64,000 nucleotides of DNA. It comes from Monilinia fructicola (taxonomy: Eukaryota > Ascomycota > Leotiomycetes > Helotiales > Sclerotiniaceae). The position numbers and the translations under genes are program-made. Shown piece by piece: positions 11,627 through 24,350 of this stretch. Under the pieces are notes generated by a model. The model saw nothing but the letters and a program-made list of their open reading frames with translations, made no database searches and was not told the DNA's origin. The stretch's first letter is position 1, and the number at the start of each line of letters is the position of its first letter. The DNA lies in contig VICG01000012.1 in the NCBI GenBank assembly GCA_008692225.1, positions 124,001 through 188,000 of the forward strand. The letters are read 5' to 3'.

Positions 11627-14011
11627 TTAGCCTTCATCCCAACCTTCCGTTTCTTCATAATCCCATTCATCCTGAATTTGGCTTGGCGCAAAGGGTTGCA
11701 CCGGAATCCAGGGCGCACTTCGCTCGAGAATATCCTCACCTTCAACCTCTTTCGGCGTAGATCTAGCAGCACTCTGAACAATCGTCTCACTATAATTTGC
11801 AAAATATTCCAAATTGAATGGGGTCGGTGTCTTCTTGGGAGATTCTCTGCGTAGTCTCTTCCTTGCCTTGCGCGAGTGGGAGATATGACTGAATCGGAAA
11901 CGGTCTGGATCATCGGCGCTCTTTGAATCTGCGTTCTCTCCTTCTTCTTGTTCGCTTGCACTTCTCATCCTTTTCATGCCAGCAATTTTCCTCGGCTCGG
12001 ATTTTCTTTGTGACTTTACGGATTTGCCTTGAGATGTGAAAAGCTTGTCCTCACTATCTGAGCTATCCTCCTTACTTGTAATGCTTTTTGACTTTTCCTC
12101 TTCTTCTTTATCCCCCCCATCTTCGCTTTCTAAATCACTCTTCGGCTTTCCAGCTTCTCCTACTGTCCGCCAAACCCCGAAGACTTGTTTTGGTATTTCT
12201 GCCTGCCCCTCTTCAAACGGCATCTCCCGATACCCCTTCCTAATATCCGTCCGACTCGGAAACAATAGCCTGACACCTGCGAAGTCCTCCTCATCCTCTA
12301 TATTATCCCAGCCCGGCGGATTTTGATATCCTGAGATGTCAGCAAGATACGTAGCCTCTGGATCTATCACGGTCATCCCAGAACCTTCATCTGGGTACCA
12401 TGAAAGATCCGGATACCTCCCCCCCCACCCCTGACCATCTCCCTGGGTATCACCCAAAAACAGATCATCCTCATCGCCAAAACTCCAATGTTCCAAAACT
12501 GTCTCCACAAGGGCTAAATATTCCTCGACCTCCCAACGCTCACTAGGATCATATGCTAAAGCCGTCAGAAGCGCTCCTCTCAGCTTCCTACTGTAAATCT
12601 CAAAGTCAGGACGCAGAAGCCGCACTCCCATCGTTCTGAATGTATGGCTGGGATCAGGATGGACGCCCGTCTCAAATGTCTCGTTCATGGGAAAAGGTTT
12701 TGCATTATTCATGCACATGAAGATGATTAGGGCGCTATTCCAAATATCAGTTTTATGACCAATAGTGCGATTTGGATGGTCTCTGTATCTTTGTTCCTAA
12801 TATTACTTAGTGATAGTAGTGAAATAGGTGGGTGATTATAAGATCATGTTTAGGCATGAACAAGAATAAAGAATCAAGATAGGCACATACTGGTGCAAGG
12901 AAGGTATTCCTGCCTTCAGCCACTGCAATCCATTCATTCGCTTTTGCTTTATCATTTGCCAACTCTTGAGGGTCAGGGACCTCAATGGATAGTCCGAAGT
13001 CAGCAATCTAATGCTCGACCCAAGTTAGCCTCAGTTGATTCAAAGCCATCAAGGTATGATGAGGAAGTTGCACAGGTGATACGCACTTTATGAACCCTAA
13101 TACGATCATGACCTGGTTTGGGGTTGTCGCCGATTCTGTGTGGAAGAAAGGTTTAGTGTTTGGTCTCATAATCAGGAGGGCTGATAGATTTGCAGGAACA
13201 CTGCTCCACAAGCATAGGTATTCCCTCTTACACAGAAGAGAGTACCCAAATATTGTACCGTAAAAGATTGATACTCACAAGACGTTCGCTCCCTTGAGAT
13301 CAAAATGCGCAACTGGAACGTGTCTTTCCTTTTTATCCTCACTCCAATCCTCTGTGCCACACTTCAAGATCATCAATCCTTTCAACAAACACTCCCATAA
13401 TCTCCAAAGATGTTCCTCTGATGGCCATAATTCAAGGCAATACTCCTTCATCCAAGCCCCTAAATCCCCATGAGATGCATATTCTAGATAAATCCTCGCA
13501 ACGTCATTCTTAGAGTCATTGAGTTGTCTCTGGATGTCTTCCTCATTTAGTCCTAGCCTTGGAGAATAAGTAACAATTGGGGGATCATATTTATCTGTCC
13601 CCTGCACATCACCATGTTAGTCAAGTACAATTCATCGTTCGTTACCTCTCACTTCAAACATCTTTAAAGTCGAAAATTGTTCAAATAGCTCACCTGAGCC
13701 ATCGTTCGATGGTAAGCCCTGTATATCTTGACAATATGATCACTCTCGTACTCCATAAGTCTCTGCAAAATCCTACTCTCCTGCTTCGAACTGGTACCGC
13801 CCCCTGCTTCCTGTTTAACCACAAGTTTGCGCGGGGAAACATCTGGATTGTCTCCCTGGTATTCAAACAGAGTAGCCATGCCATATTCCCCGCCGCCCAG
13901 GTATTTGGTGCCAACCCAGTCTTTACCAATAGCTACCGGTGCCCAATGTTTGGAAAGATCGAGATATCTCTGTTGCCAGGAGCTATCTGCTTTCTCCTCT
14001 TGGAACTGCAT
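11627..14011 (-). CDS. Fungal protein kinase with acidic C-terminal extension
   Basis: Five exons (13694-14011, 13279-13601, 13087-13135, 12891-13007, 11627-12796) give an uninterrupted 658-aa protein. Kinase landmarks in order: glycine loop LGGGEYGMATLFEY (about residue 28), ATP-binding lysine in KLVVKQE, catalytic loop HFDLKGANVL, metal-binding DFG in IADFGLSIEV, and EGRNTFLAPEQRYRDHP leading into the C-lobe HKTDIWNSALIIFMCM. The catalytic residues are all present, so it is probably active. The last ~280 residues are Asp/Glu/Ser rich with basic patches (KRMRSASEQ, RKARKRLRRESP) that could be nuclear-localisation signals. I do not recognise a named subfamily; many ascomycetes carry lineage-specific kinases of this layout. 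Start chosen at MQFQEEKADS because the upstream in-frame DNA is a TATATG low-complexity tract. Confidence 0.85.
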
Positions 14012-14476
14012 ATCATTTATGTAGATGTATATGTTGTATATGTAAGTATATATATGTATGGAAGTGTAAACACAGTTATGCAATTATGGTTTCACGATCT
14101 TTTATGCTCAAAATCCATCAGAATCAGGTTGTAGTTGACTTCCAGCGAATGCTTTGCTCATGGTGCGCAACGGAACAAAGAGGGTATGCCTTCATTGCAT
14201 GCTTTGAGCAGTGTTTGATCTTATGACAAAGAATATAGACATTCACCCTTGATGGGAGTTTGGACATCGGACGATTAAAAATCAGAGCACATAAAGGGAC
14301 TCATGAAAGGAATGTTCAAAAGAAAGTAGGTTGAGATGATATACATAGCAGCACACAGAACCTTTGCGAAAACGTATATAATTTGACCTTTTAGTTATAA
14401 ATTGAGCCTTCTCAACCCTATTCTACTCTTAATCTAAGAGTATCTGTTACATTAAAGTAACGTGCAACCTTGATTT

Positions 14477-14651
14477 CTACTTCTTGGTCTTCACCAAGTA
14501 CTCCAACCCCTTCGCTATAGACTTTTCCTCAACATAACACCACCACACCAGCAAGAATATGAACAAAGAAGGTAGTAAAACTCCAACCTCCAGCCGCAGA
14601 GCAGTATATGCCCAAGTCAACAGATAAAAAGGGTAATATCCAGATGCCCCC
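14477..14651 (-). CDS. Probable 3' coding exon of a membrane protein (partial model)
   Basis: One frame encodes GYYPFYLLTWAYTALRLEVG, then a strongly hydrophobic VLLPSLFIFLLVWWCYV and the tail EEKSIAKGLEYLVKTKK before TAG. A TAA lies just upstream in frame, so it must start at an acceptor; TAAAG at 14652 is the only fit. It may be the second exon of the 14791-15165 ORF through a GTGAGATCC donor at 14802 (146-151 nt intron), but the phase agrees only if the six-G run at 14647-14652 is one base off. No family was recognised; the W..EE ending faintly recalls small membrane methyltransferases, which I do not claim. Confidence 0.45.
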
Positions 14652-14790
14652 CTTTACTGTAATCCAAGTCATAAAATCCATAAATAAGGAAAAAAAAGTG
14701 TCTCGCTGAAAAGCATCGCAACAGTGTCCAAATGACAATGCATCCACTTGAAAATAATTGAATAAGTTCTCCACCAACACTCATTTCAAA

Positions 14791-15165
14791 TTAGGATCTC
14801 ACGCTTCCATCCCAATTCAATTCCCTCACGCTAACCTTCGTCCCATCCCTCTCGCTATGTTTTCCCCTTACACTTCCTCGTCTCCAATCCATCAAACTCG
14901 CTCTCTTCGATCTTGACGATGCCATTGTCTTTCCCGTTGTATCTTTGGTAAGCTTGCTGTCCTTCGATGAAGATGAGTTACTTCCACTGTCGACGTCGCC
15001 TGCCGTACAATTTGCGGAATATGTGTTGTTTGAGGAATAGTACTCGCCATCTACGTATACTGCATCGGAAACAAATGTGCTGCGGCGGTTTCGGCTATTG
15101 ATATATCGCTTCTCAAGTCTGTAGAGCTCTAACTTTTGGTTGATGATATCGATAAGTTTGACCAT
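14791..15165 (-). CDS. Small fungal protein of unknown function (124 aa, or exon 1 of a longer gene)
   Basis: The N-terminal 45 residues (MVKLIDIINQKLELYRLEKR, then NRRSTFVSDAVYVDGEYY) look conserved and helical and resemble short hypothetical proteins I remember from other ascomycetes. They are followed by a Ser/Asn/Lys low-complexity tail with a dibasic C-terminal region. No catalytic motif is visible. The ORF either ends at 14791 or is spliced at 14802 to the hydrophobic exon at 14477-14651. Upstream DNA carries AG/GAGAT purine runs on the plus strand, that is CT-rich on the coding strand, as is common for fungal promoters. Confidence 0.7.
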   Translation of the reverse strand: MVKLIDIINQKLELYRLEKRYINSRNRRSTFVSDAVYVDGEYYSSNNTYSANCTAGDVDSGSNSSSSKDSKLTKDTTGKTMASSRSKRASLMDWRRGSVRGKHSERDGTKVSVRELNWDGSVRS

Positions 15166-16827
15166 GGTTGCTGTCGTGTGGAGAGTGGGGTGTGGAGTAA
15201 TGAGGTGAGATTGAGATGAGATGGTTGAGATAGTGGGAGGACCTGGCTCAGTTGGCTGTAAGACGGAACGATGGATAAATTAATAGGTAGGATCGAAAGC
15301 AGTGAAGGTTGTTACTGCAAAGGATCAATTGATCAATTTCGAAAGAATGCTCTGAGGCAGTTGAATGTCCTTCGTTCGTATCGTCTGTGAAATGGATGAA
15401 CGAGTGGATAGTTTTACCCGTCGAGATCAAATACTGAATAGGTATATGCCTTGAGATTCCGTTTGTAGCAGGATTCCGTTCGTTTGTCAGGTGGACCAAT
15501 TGATAAAGATGGACAACGTATATACAGCAATTCTTTCGATTTCAAAGCCGGGTGTGTTTGGATGGTTGTATGTATGTACACTTTGTATATATACTTCGAG
15601 TATGAGATTCCTGATGGATAGATGAACAGACCTCGCTCTTACTTCTCTATGATGTGTTTGTTTAGGCAGGACGGAAAGAAAAGAAGACCTTCTGGTTCTT
15701 CTGGTTCTTCTTGGCGATAGACCATATAGGAAGCTCTAGTCTCGACTAGTAAGTGTGCCCCGTAGCCCTTCATCCACAGATTTTCTTACTCCGGAATCCG
15801 TACTCACATGCATGCTTCTGCTTGCATATCTGCACTGTTTTATCCCCTCGAACTCGAAGTCTGCTCCATTCCAAGGACCCAGACTGGCAGAATCATCCGA
15901 AACTCCACAAGAATGAGTGAAATGTTTCCAACCTGACAAGGATGCTATATGAGTTATTATGTTATCCATGATACTCTAAGAGACTAAGACCAATAGAGCC
16001 TTACTAATTCATTAATAAGTGGATGTCTCCCATAAGAAGTGGCTCGGAACGGTCCAACCATAAGAGCGGAAGAGTGGATTTCCGTCTGATATCCAATTGT
16101 ATTCTATTTTGGTCGGATGGTTGGACTATTTAGGTATAATCAGTCCGCTGGCACGTTTTCTACATTAATCAGGTCGAAGGTAGTATGACTTTGAAGCAGC
16201 CCCGGATGTTTTCCTAGAAGACTGAAAAGCATGGAAGACGCCATCTGGATCCGTCACTATATATGATTATGATCAAAGCTTTATCAAATCAAATTTCCGT
16301 TCGGGAAGTGCTCTACTGTAACTAATAAATACTAAAAGGGCTCTCGTCACTCGTGAGTCGTGAGGTCTCGTTTGCATCCCCTAGTCGACTTCATTTTCCT
16401 TACTCGTTAGGACAGTTTTATTGCTTTAGCTTTAGAATCCTTCTTCCCGAAGGATCCTAATGTGGATGCTTTCTAGATCAGTTTTATACTGTACTATCCA
16501 ACTCCCAAGCCCCAAACGTAAATGTCTATGCAATTCCATAATTTTATACACTTGAGACCATGAAACAGCGACTAATTATAAGCTTGCTTTGATGAACAAT
16601 GCGCAATAACTGCATTCCTTCATCCATTCTCTTTGGAGGTTGATGCTTAACGGCATGGAATGGTTGAGAGTTGAAAATCATCCGGTGTTACGAGGTTAGG
16701 ATCAGACGAAAGTGCCAGTCCTGTTTGTGCGCAACCTGGATTGGTGGGACTTTTATATGAAGGGCGTTTCCCCTGCAGTAATTATGCATGTGGCCAATCC
16801 GAGATAACAATTCCTTATCGAGCACAT
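15166..16827. other. Intergenic, nothing recognised
   Basis: No ORF above 85 aa and no family resemblance. It would contain the promoter of the 15165 ORF and the ATM1 terminator region. The 15736-15969 minus ORF has no visible domain. Confidence 0.5.
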
Positions 16828-19031
16828 CTATCTTCTCTCCTCTTTCGAGATGTCGGGAATCTCGATTTCTCGTTCTTTACCATGCTGCGTTTCGGCAAAA
16901 AGAGTTTCCTGTACTATAATGAAGGTAAGACAGTACACACAATAGTAGGAATGAATCAAGATGCTTACCACTCCAAAGCTCGGAGTATACCCCGCCAGTA
17001 TCAATCAGTTCTCGATGTGTCCCACTTTCAGCCACCGACCCCTCTTTGAGTACTATGATCTTATCGCTGTCAAATATTGTTCGAAGCCTATGAGCGACGA
17101 AAACACTAGTCCTAGACTTTTCTTTCAAGATGCTGTTTATGTTTTGCATGAGTGCCTGTTCCGTATGTGTATCCAATGCAGATGTTGCCTCGTCAAAGAA
17201 CAATAGTGGAGGATCTTTCAAGATAAGTCTTGAAACTGCTAATCTTTGCTTTTCTCCTCCCGAAATCATCATTCCTCGCTCGCCAACCATGGTATTATAT
17301 CCATCGGGTAAAAGACGTGATAATGCTGTGTATCTTTGCACGTTGCGCTGCCTCTTTGACTTTTTCGTCAGATGCCTCCAAATTACCATATCTGATGTTG
17401 TGTCCAATCGAATCGTTGAAAAGTGGTGTATCTTGAGGGACGACACCAATAGCTTTTCTCAATGACTCCAGGCTTACGTTTCGGATGTCTTGACCATCGA
17501 TGAGAATTCTTCCTTCTTGAACGTCATAGAAACGGAACAATAGTCTCAGAACCGTTGACTTTCCACAGCCACTAGGTCCAACGATAGCAATTTTCTTACC
17601 AGCTGGAATGGTCATGCTGAGATTCTTCAAGATGGGACGGTCTGGATGGTAACCGAAAGTTACATTCTCAAATGTGATCTCCCCACCTTTGGTGAGCTGC
17701 AAGGGCTTCGCATCTGGAGGTTCAGTGATAGCCACGTTGACCTTCTGCAGGTTGAAAAGAGTTTCCATGTCCAATAGGGATTGTCGAAGTTCGCGGTATA
17801 CCGATCCCAGGAAATTCAATGGAACTGACAGCTGAAAGACTAATTGGTTGACCATCACAAGATCACCCACGGTCAAGTTTCCTGTAGCTACACCATCGGC
17901 GGCTAGGTACATCATAGCAGTCAATGCACTCGAGAATATCAAGTTTTGCCCACTGTTGAGGAATGCCAAAGATGTTGCGACCTTGATTGATGATTTTTCG
18001 TAAGCTTTGAGTGCTTGATCATATCTACCAACTTCGTATTTCTCATTATTGAAGTATTTGACTGCCTCGTAGTTGATAAGAGAGTCTACAGCAACTGTCG
18101 ATCCTTTATTATCAGCCGCGTTGGCCGCTCTTCGGAATTTTGTTCTCCAAGCAGTGGTCGAGATGGTGAAAGCCGAATATCCCACCATGGTGAGAGCCGT
18201 GATGGCCGCAAATTTGGCACCATATTGGTATGTCAAAATGCCGCATACCATAGATATTTCTAATACTGTCGGAAAAATGTGGAAAACCATAGAGGTAAGC
18301 AAGAAACTGATTCCTTTTGTTCCCCGATCGATAGCCCTAGTGAGCCCACCAGTCTGTTTCGAGAGATGAAAATTGAGATCAAGTCTCAATAGATGATCAA
18401 AAACATTGCGAGCCACACTTCTAATCGCTTTCTGGGCAACGCTGGCAAACACCGCATTACGTACTTCTTGAAACACAGTCGCTCCAATTCTAGTGAGGCC
18501 ATAAGCCAAGATCATTGAGCCAGCGACTGTTGTAGCTGTCCCTCCAAGCGCAGCAAAATCAACATTCATGGCATCGACAATACTTTTGAAGTAGAATGGT
18601 ACCTGCACATTCAATACCTTGGCTCCCACCAGCAATGCGAGAGATAATCCAACCCGAAGTCTTGTTCCCAAGTTGTCCTTCGGCCATAGATATTGCGACA
18701 TTTCTTTTATAATCGCCCAATCCGCCTTCCTTTGCTCCTTGTTGGTTTTGTCATCTAGGACTAACGGATCTTTTCTTGTTGCTGCTGGCTTAGCAGGAGG
18801 GGACTTTTTGGCGGTCCCAGGTTTCAGTCCAGGTATACCCTCTACTCCTTTCGAAGTTCCCAAAGATTGACCTTGAATCGTGCTGCCTTTGGAGACATCT
18901 TTCAACCGACGATTTGTACTTGTGAAGACTCGGAGGCCAATTCCCGGTTGTGCCCATCTTGGATGTCGTAATGAGGCTCTTGCATAGATGCAGGAAGCTC
19001 CATGAAAGCTATGTAAGCTTCTGAAGCTCAT
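16828..19031 (-). CDS. ATM1: Mitochondrial ABC half-transporter Atm1 (iron-sulfur cluster export), apparent frameshift
   Basis: Atm1 sits in the mitochondrial inner membrane and exports a sulfur/glutathione compound needed for cytosolic Fe-S assembly. Seen: an Arg/Ser-rich targeting sequence (first ~45 residues), a six-helix transmembrane domain including [22 protein letters not shown] and [11 protein letters not shown], then the ATPase: Walker [11 protein letters not shown]-loop [12 protein letters not shown], signature [13 protein letters not shown], Walker [13 protein letters not shown] and H-loop VAHRLRTI. A 55-nt intron (16914-16968) precedes the last exon, [18 protein letters not shown] to the TAG at 16828. 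Between Q-loop and signature the frame breaks; removing one base from the A-run at 17310-17313 (plus strand) restores [15 protein letters not shown] and a 715-aa protein. Divergent from AIM24. Confidence 0.95.
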
Positions 19032-19657
19032 TGTAGAACAGATCTCTCTTCGCAGCTCATAAGTGATCGACTGCGCATGCGCATACTTCTATACTTCAGC
19101 TAATCCAAAAGACCCCCATGTATGAAGGTGTAGATAGGTAGGTAGGTAGGTAGGTAGGTAGGTAGTTATCGATAACGAATCAACAAACACCCAGGATTTG
19201 GAAATTTGCCCTGATAGATAGAACTGGATGTGAATAAGATAAATCAATCTACTTTACAATAATAAGGTTATGTTGAAGTATAAACAAAAGTGCCTCGTTT
19301 CCGTGATGTTGTTTTATTATTACTTTTCATGAAGGTTGAGAAAACTGCCAACTGTAGGAATTCAAACCACAATTCATCCCTCTATTTATGTTAAAATTTG
19401 TGGTGATGAGCACCACAATCAATGAAGCTATTACGCCATTCCAAGGTTCTGGTGGTGGTGGTGGTGCTGGTGGTGGTTCTCATCTTGAAGCCTCGTCTAA
19501 CAAGGCAGAAAATTGCATATGCAAGTTAACTTTACCTTACAAACTAACTTATAATTATAATAATTGAGTATCTACAGCTTCCAGGTTTTCCAAACCACAA
19601 CGGAAGCTCCTCGCTCTTTGTCTCCCCCTTTGAACGCCAAAGAAAAGAAAAGCAGCT
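19032..19657. promoter_or_regulatory. Shared divergent promoter of ATM1 and AIM24
   Basis: 626 bp between two oppositely oriented start codons. It contains a GTAG tetranucleotide array (about 19134-19165) and a GGT/GCT-repeat patch (19450-19477). Confidence 0.6.
19134..19165. repeat. (GGTA)n microsatellite
   Basis: About eight tandem GGTA units, about 105 bp upstream of the ATM1 start codon. Confidence 0.9.
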
Positions 19658-20910
19658 ATGATCTCACGGTCATCTGTAAGACGCGTCACTTGCGGTACAC
19701 GGCAGCTTTGTTCAATCAAACATGTGCCTGTCGCATGCAGAGGCATTCAGATCAGGGCGTCGGAATCTCCCTCAGATGTCGATCTTTTAAGCAAGACTCT
19801 TGACTCTACAGATCCTGCTGGTAAGTTTCATTCACAGTCTCATAGCGTTGCGAAGACTAGAAGGTTAAAATACTAAAATATTTCTCACAGATGCAAGATT
19901 CGAAGTCATTGGAGCGCCCTATTCTCTCCTCTCAGTCTCATTATCAGCATCACAAACACTATACACCCGACGAGGAACGTTAGTTGGAGTGAGCGGAAAA
20001 TCAGAAAATGTCAGCATGCTCGAGGTGAAAGGATAGGATGGGAAGGATGGCTTGCTGATATATTGGGTAGGCCCAATCAACATTATCGATTCTTGAACCC
20101 TTTCGACGAGCTCCACTTGGAATTCCTTTCCTGTATCAAAAAATCTCATCGACGAGTCCTATAAAAGCATTGGTTTCAACGAAAAGCCCGATTACTTCTA
20201 TGGAGGTATTGCACTTGGATGGGAGAGAAGATTGGATGATTACTCAAAGGAATGCATTATTGGCTTGGACTGGTCATAGATTATCTGTTTCGCCGACGCT
20301 CAATAGAAGTATGAGCGTTGCTCATTGGGGAAACACACAAATCACGGGTAGAGGACTTGTGGCTCTGGCGGGTACAGGACGAATATATGAAATATCCTTG
20401 AAAGAAGGAGAGGAATTTGTCGCGCATCCCGGAAATGTTGTTGCATACACCATAAACCAACACCCACCTCTTCCATATCGCTTAAAATCTTCGATTCTAA
20501 AACTACAGGTTCCAAGCTTAGGATTCAGTAAGCTATTGCCAGATATCAAATTCTTTAGGGTTATGCAACAGACAGATTCATGGAATTTTGTGAAAAGGAT
20601 AGCTTTCACTTTGAGGACAGCGATGAGAAGGACTATTTGGGGGGATAGGCTATTCTTACAATTCAGGGGGCCAACCACACTCTTACTGTCTACAAGGGCG
20701 ACAAGGATTAGCGATGTGTTGACGAATAGAGATATTAATGAGATTGCGGATGCTCCACCGGGAGCAGTAACTGAAGCTATTGAGTTGGCAAAGGAGCCCA
20801 AGGCAGCTTCAAAGGTTACGAAGCAAATCACTGATGTACCAACTGGATTCCATTATGCGGAGGTTAATAAAGATGGAAAGGTAAAATTTGAAGATTCTCC
20901 TGCAAGGTAG
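19658..20910 (+). CDS. AIM24: Altered inheritance of mitochondria protein 24 (Aim24)
   Basis: Aim24 is a mitochondrial inner-membrane protein that in yeast supports MICOS/cristae organisation. Exons 19658-19820, 19891-20024 and 20071-20910 give an intact 378-aa product. The first ~25 residues are Arg/Ser rich (presequence-like). Family blocks: [83 protein letters not shown] and the C-terminal [20 protein letters not shown]. The 46-nt second intron (20025-20070) was inferred because it joins SMLE to [13 protein letters not shown], as the family requires. Unlike its divergent neighbour ATM1, no frame correction is needed. Confidence 0.93.
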
Positions 20911-23900
20911 TGTGTATCAGTATCGGGAAGGAACAGAAAATGTACGAGTATATCCTGATTTTGGATGGTGAGGAGAATAAGATATACGGAAATGATACCT
21001 CAATCGAAATTTGACACTGATTACTTCTTATGTGCCTATTTTAAGAAAACATGATCTCCTACTGTTTTTCGTATAAACCATGCTGAAGTCAGCTCACTTG
21101 CATTCATCCAAAAATCATCAAGAGATCTGTGATTGCTGTGGCTAACAGTGCGACGATTGCCCCTTTATTCTTGTTTGAAGCGTACAAGTTCTTCCTATAT
21201 CATATGAATTGCTTTTAACAACCTTTCCCTTCTGTTCAAAGATCTAAAAATCCTACCAAAACAGGCTTCATCTAGCCATGGAAAGATATTGCGTCAGTGG
21301 ACGGCATTTTGATGGTACAAAAGTGCTTGAACTGTGTTATTTTTTATTGTTTAATAAGCCTAGAGGTGTGTGTTTGTAGAATTGGGCTGAAGATTTATGT
21401 CCTTTCGCTGTAATTAAAAATCAAGGTAGAAGTTTCACATCAAATCATCTATGAAAGCATGCAAGCTCACTGTACGTAGCTTTTGTGCAGATTAGATAAT
21501 CAATGGCAAGTGAGCAATGATAACGGCAGTGACGCGGTTTGATGGATGGGATTTTGGTCAGAATCCTAGCTTTTATTTGGTATCCACGTTGAATCCATAA
21601 GTAGCCCAACAAGTATTTGAATCAAGTTCTTCTCTTCTTGAGGGCTCTGTTTCAGGTAACTATATCATCGAATTTTTGGAGTTAGCATTGTCTTAAGAAC
21701 CGGTCCAGAGTACTGAGCGTCTGTCCAAAGGCAGTGCGTATGAGGGTGACCTTAAAAATCGATACCAGTAGCCCTGCAAGGGTTCATTCATCTCACTGTT
21801 TATTTCTCGTAATCAGGTACCAGCGAATTCATAAGTATTATGATGCTGAGGAAACTTGTATCTCGAATTCAAATCCAGTGTTCCAAGCTAGGTTGAAGAT
21901 CAACATTCTACGTGAGTGCAACACGGGACGAGACAAGCTGGGTATAGTCTTATCACTCTGTGCTGCTGTACACATTCCAGTACAGGGTCATAAACCAACG
22001 GTTATATTCTTCCATTGTCAATCATCTGTGAGCAAACTTGGAATGTCCCACAGATACCATTTTATATAATCAACACCCTCGGCCTGAAAACTGTATTAGA
22101 TGACAATAATACATATTGAATGACACAAATTGGACATATTTTGGAATTTAGGAAGAACAAGAAGGTCTTTGGATATGCATACCTTGTATCTACATCTAGA
22201 GAGGGTTATTTCCAAACATCATTACTTTGGAGTGATGACACCATGTCTATTTTCAGTTTTATCAATGTTATATGTTTAATCATGTTCATAAATTGCTGAG
22301 CTCTCATCCTAGCATGCAGATTCCTAGCTTGTAACAGTGATAACGAGCCTCTGGGCAATAACTTTCTGTCATCTCAAGTTGGGATGAGCTATGCTTTAGC
22401 CAGCTGAAGATCATAAACATCAATATCACTCCGAAAGTTCTAGTCATTATCTTGAGTTTTAAGCTCTTTATGCCTAGAAGGATTTCTGCTATCAACAGAT
22501 TATTGTTCTCGAATGCTGCTTCATCATTCGTATGAGATCCCATCACGCTCTGTATCCTTGAGGAAATCAAATCATGGGAAGAGGGTTTTATACGGTGTTA
22601 TAGATGCCCCTTGATCATTCACTGTACTTTGAGTTACTCGCTTACCCATTCTATTTCCATGAAATAACTTTCTACTTATCTAATCTCAATTACATTTTGT
22701 GATATCCCCTCAGGAGAATATTAAAAACCCCATGAAACCCAACAATCACCTTGAAACCTTGAAGCATGCCAATTCTCATGTAAGATCTTCTAGAGTACTG
22801 TCTGAATTTTATCAAGAAACCATCCAACTTGGGCCTGGACAGCCTCATCCAAATTCACCAAAACAACGGTAAAATACCATTACCAGCAGCCTGAGCTCAT
22901 GTTCAAGCAGTTGCACTGAAAGAAATTCTGCTTGAACTGTCAAACTAATTGGTCCATGATATCTGCGTCATGACTTTTCTGCTTTATCCCTTTCACTGCA
23001 TTGTATCTCTTTGATATAATCTTAAGTGAAAGGTTATATCTAAGCCCTAAGTGACAACGTTATTTCACCATACAGATTATCTATCGTCAAGATTTCTTTT
23101 TCCTTCCCCCCTCTAAACTTGATAGTGATATTTCACCACCAAAGTTTTGGTTGTGCTCACTTTAATCATCTTATCTCCAGGTTTTTCCACCCTAAGATTT
23201 TCATGGAACTCTTAATCCAAACTACACTTAGTATTGAGAAAAGAGCAGTGATGCTCTGGGATACATGACAATTGTGGACAAGAGCAAAAGCAAGGTGTAG
23301 TTGATATATGTAGAGGGAAACGCCAGTAACACGCTGTCAGTGTTTCAATATCATTTGATAATTTACCTAAAATATGGCAAAGGTTGGGACTCTAAGACGG
23401 AAATAAACCTTAGAAGTCTGGAATACAAACGATTTTCCTTGATTTTCAAACATGTGAAGAGTCGTGAGAACCAAGAGCCTTTTCGGTAAGAGATACTGTT
23501 AGTGATACGAAGGTGCGCTTTACCACAGCTCGTAATGAATAAACGGGTATGATATTTTCTGGATAGGCAGATTTGAATTTTTGAATCACCATTCGATATC
23601 TGTCCCCAGATATTTTTTTTACTCATTAGAATCGAATGGCACTTGAGTTGTTTTCAAGCCTCGCTAGATGTACTGTCATAAGCAGTTTCTCCCGCTGTCC
23701 ATTTTTCTCTCGCTTCCTATCTTCATTCATAGCCACTATGTCATTCATGTTGTCTTCACATCCATTGAAATTCCCTAATGTTGATGGATTGATCTAGGAC
23801 CTTAAACTCAAGACCAGACCTATGACCTGGTAGAGACATATGAAACACCGTAACCTGGGAATCAACCGTCTTCTGTGTACTAACCTCTTGTATACTTCTA

Positions 23901-24350
23901 CATTTCTATTTTATTTCTCACATTCATCAAATCTATAAATAGAACGAAGTGTATAATGAGGCATGCTATTGCTTCCAGCGCAGCAGGTGATTAGTGCGTA
24001 GAAGATTAACCTCCAAGAAATACGATATCCTGAATAATGAGCAAACATATGGATCGAAGGGTGTTTGTAGTTTTATAGGAGTTATGAGTTCAGATTACCA
24101 CTGTCAAAATTGTCGATTTCTACGTAGATATTGCGTTTCGATCTTTTACCAATGAATGATTGAAGCATGAATGGAAAACTCAAGATATCATCTATCGAGT
24201 AAACATGAGTAAATAATAAGACAGTCAGAAATAAAGTGAATTGACCATGAGAACAGACAGATGATAGAAGTGGCATAAGATATATCACCGCTGAACACGT
24301 AACAATAACAATAATCACAACTCAACTCTCTACCACTCTTAATCCTGCAC
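20911..24350. other. Long intergenic stretch, no gene recognised
   Basis: Base composition is ordinary, unlike the AT islands, yet every ORF is under 112 aa and looks random. The longest (21734-22069 plus) has no domain I know. A non-coding transcript cannot be excluded from sequence alone. Confidence 0.5.
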
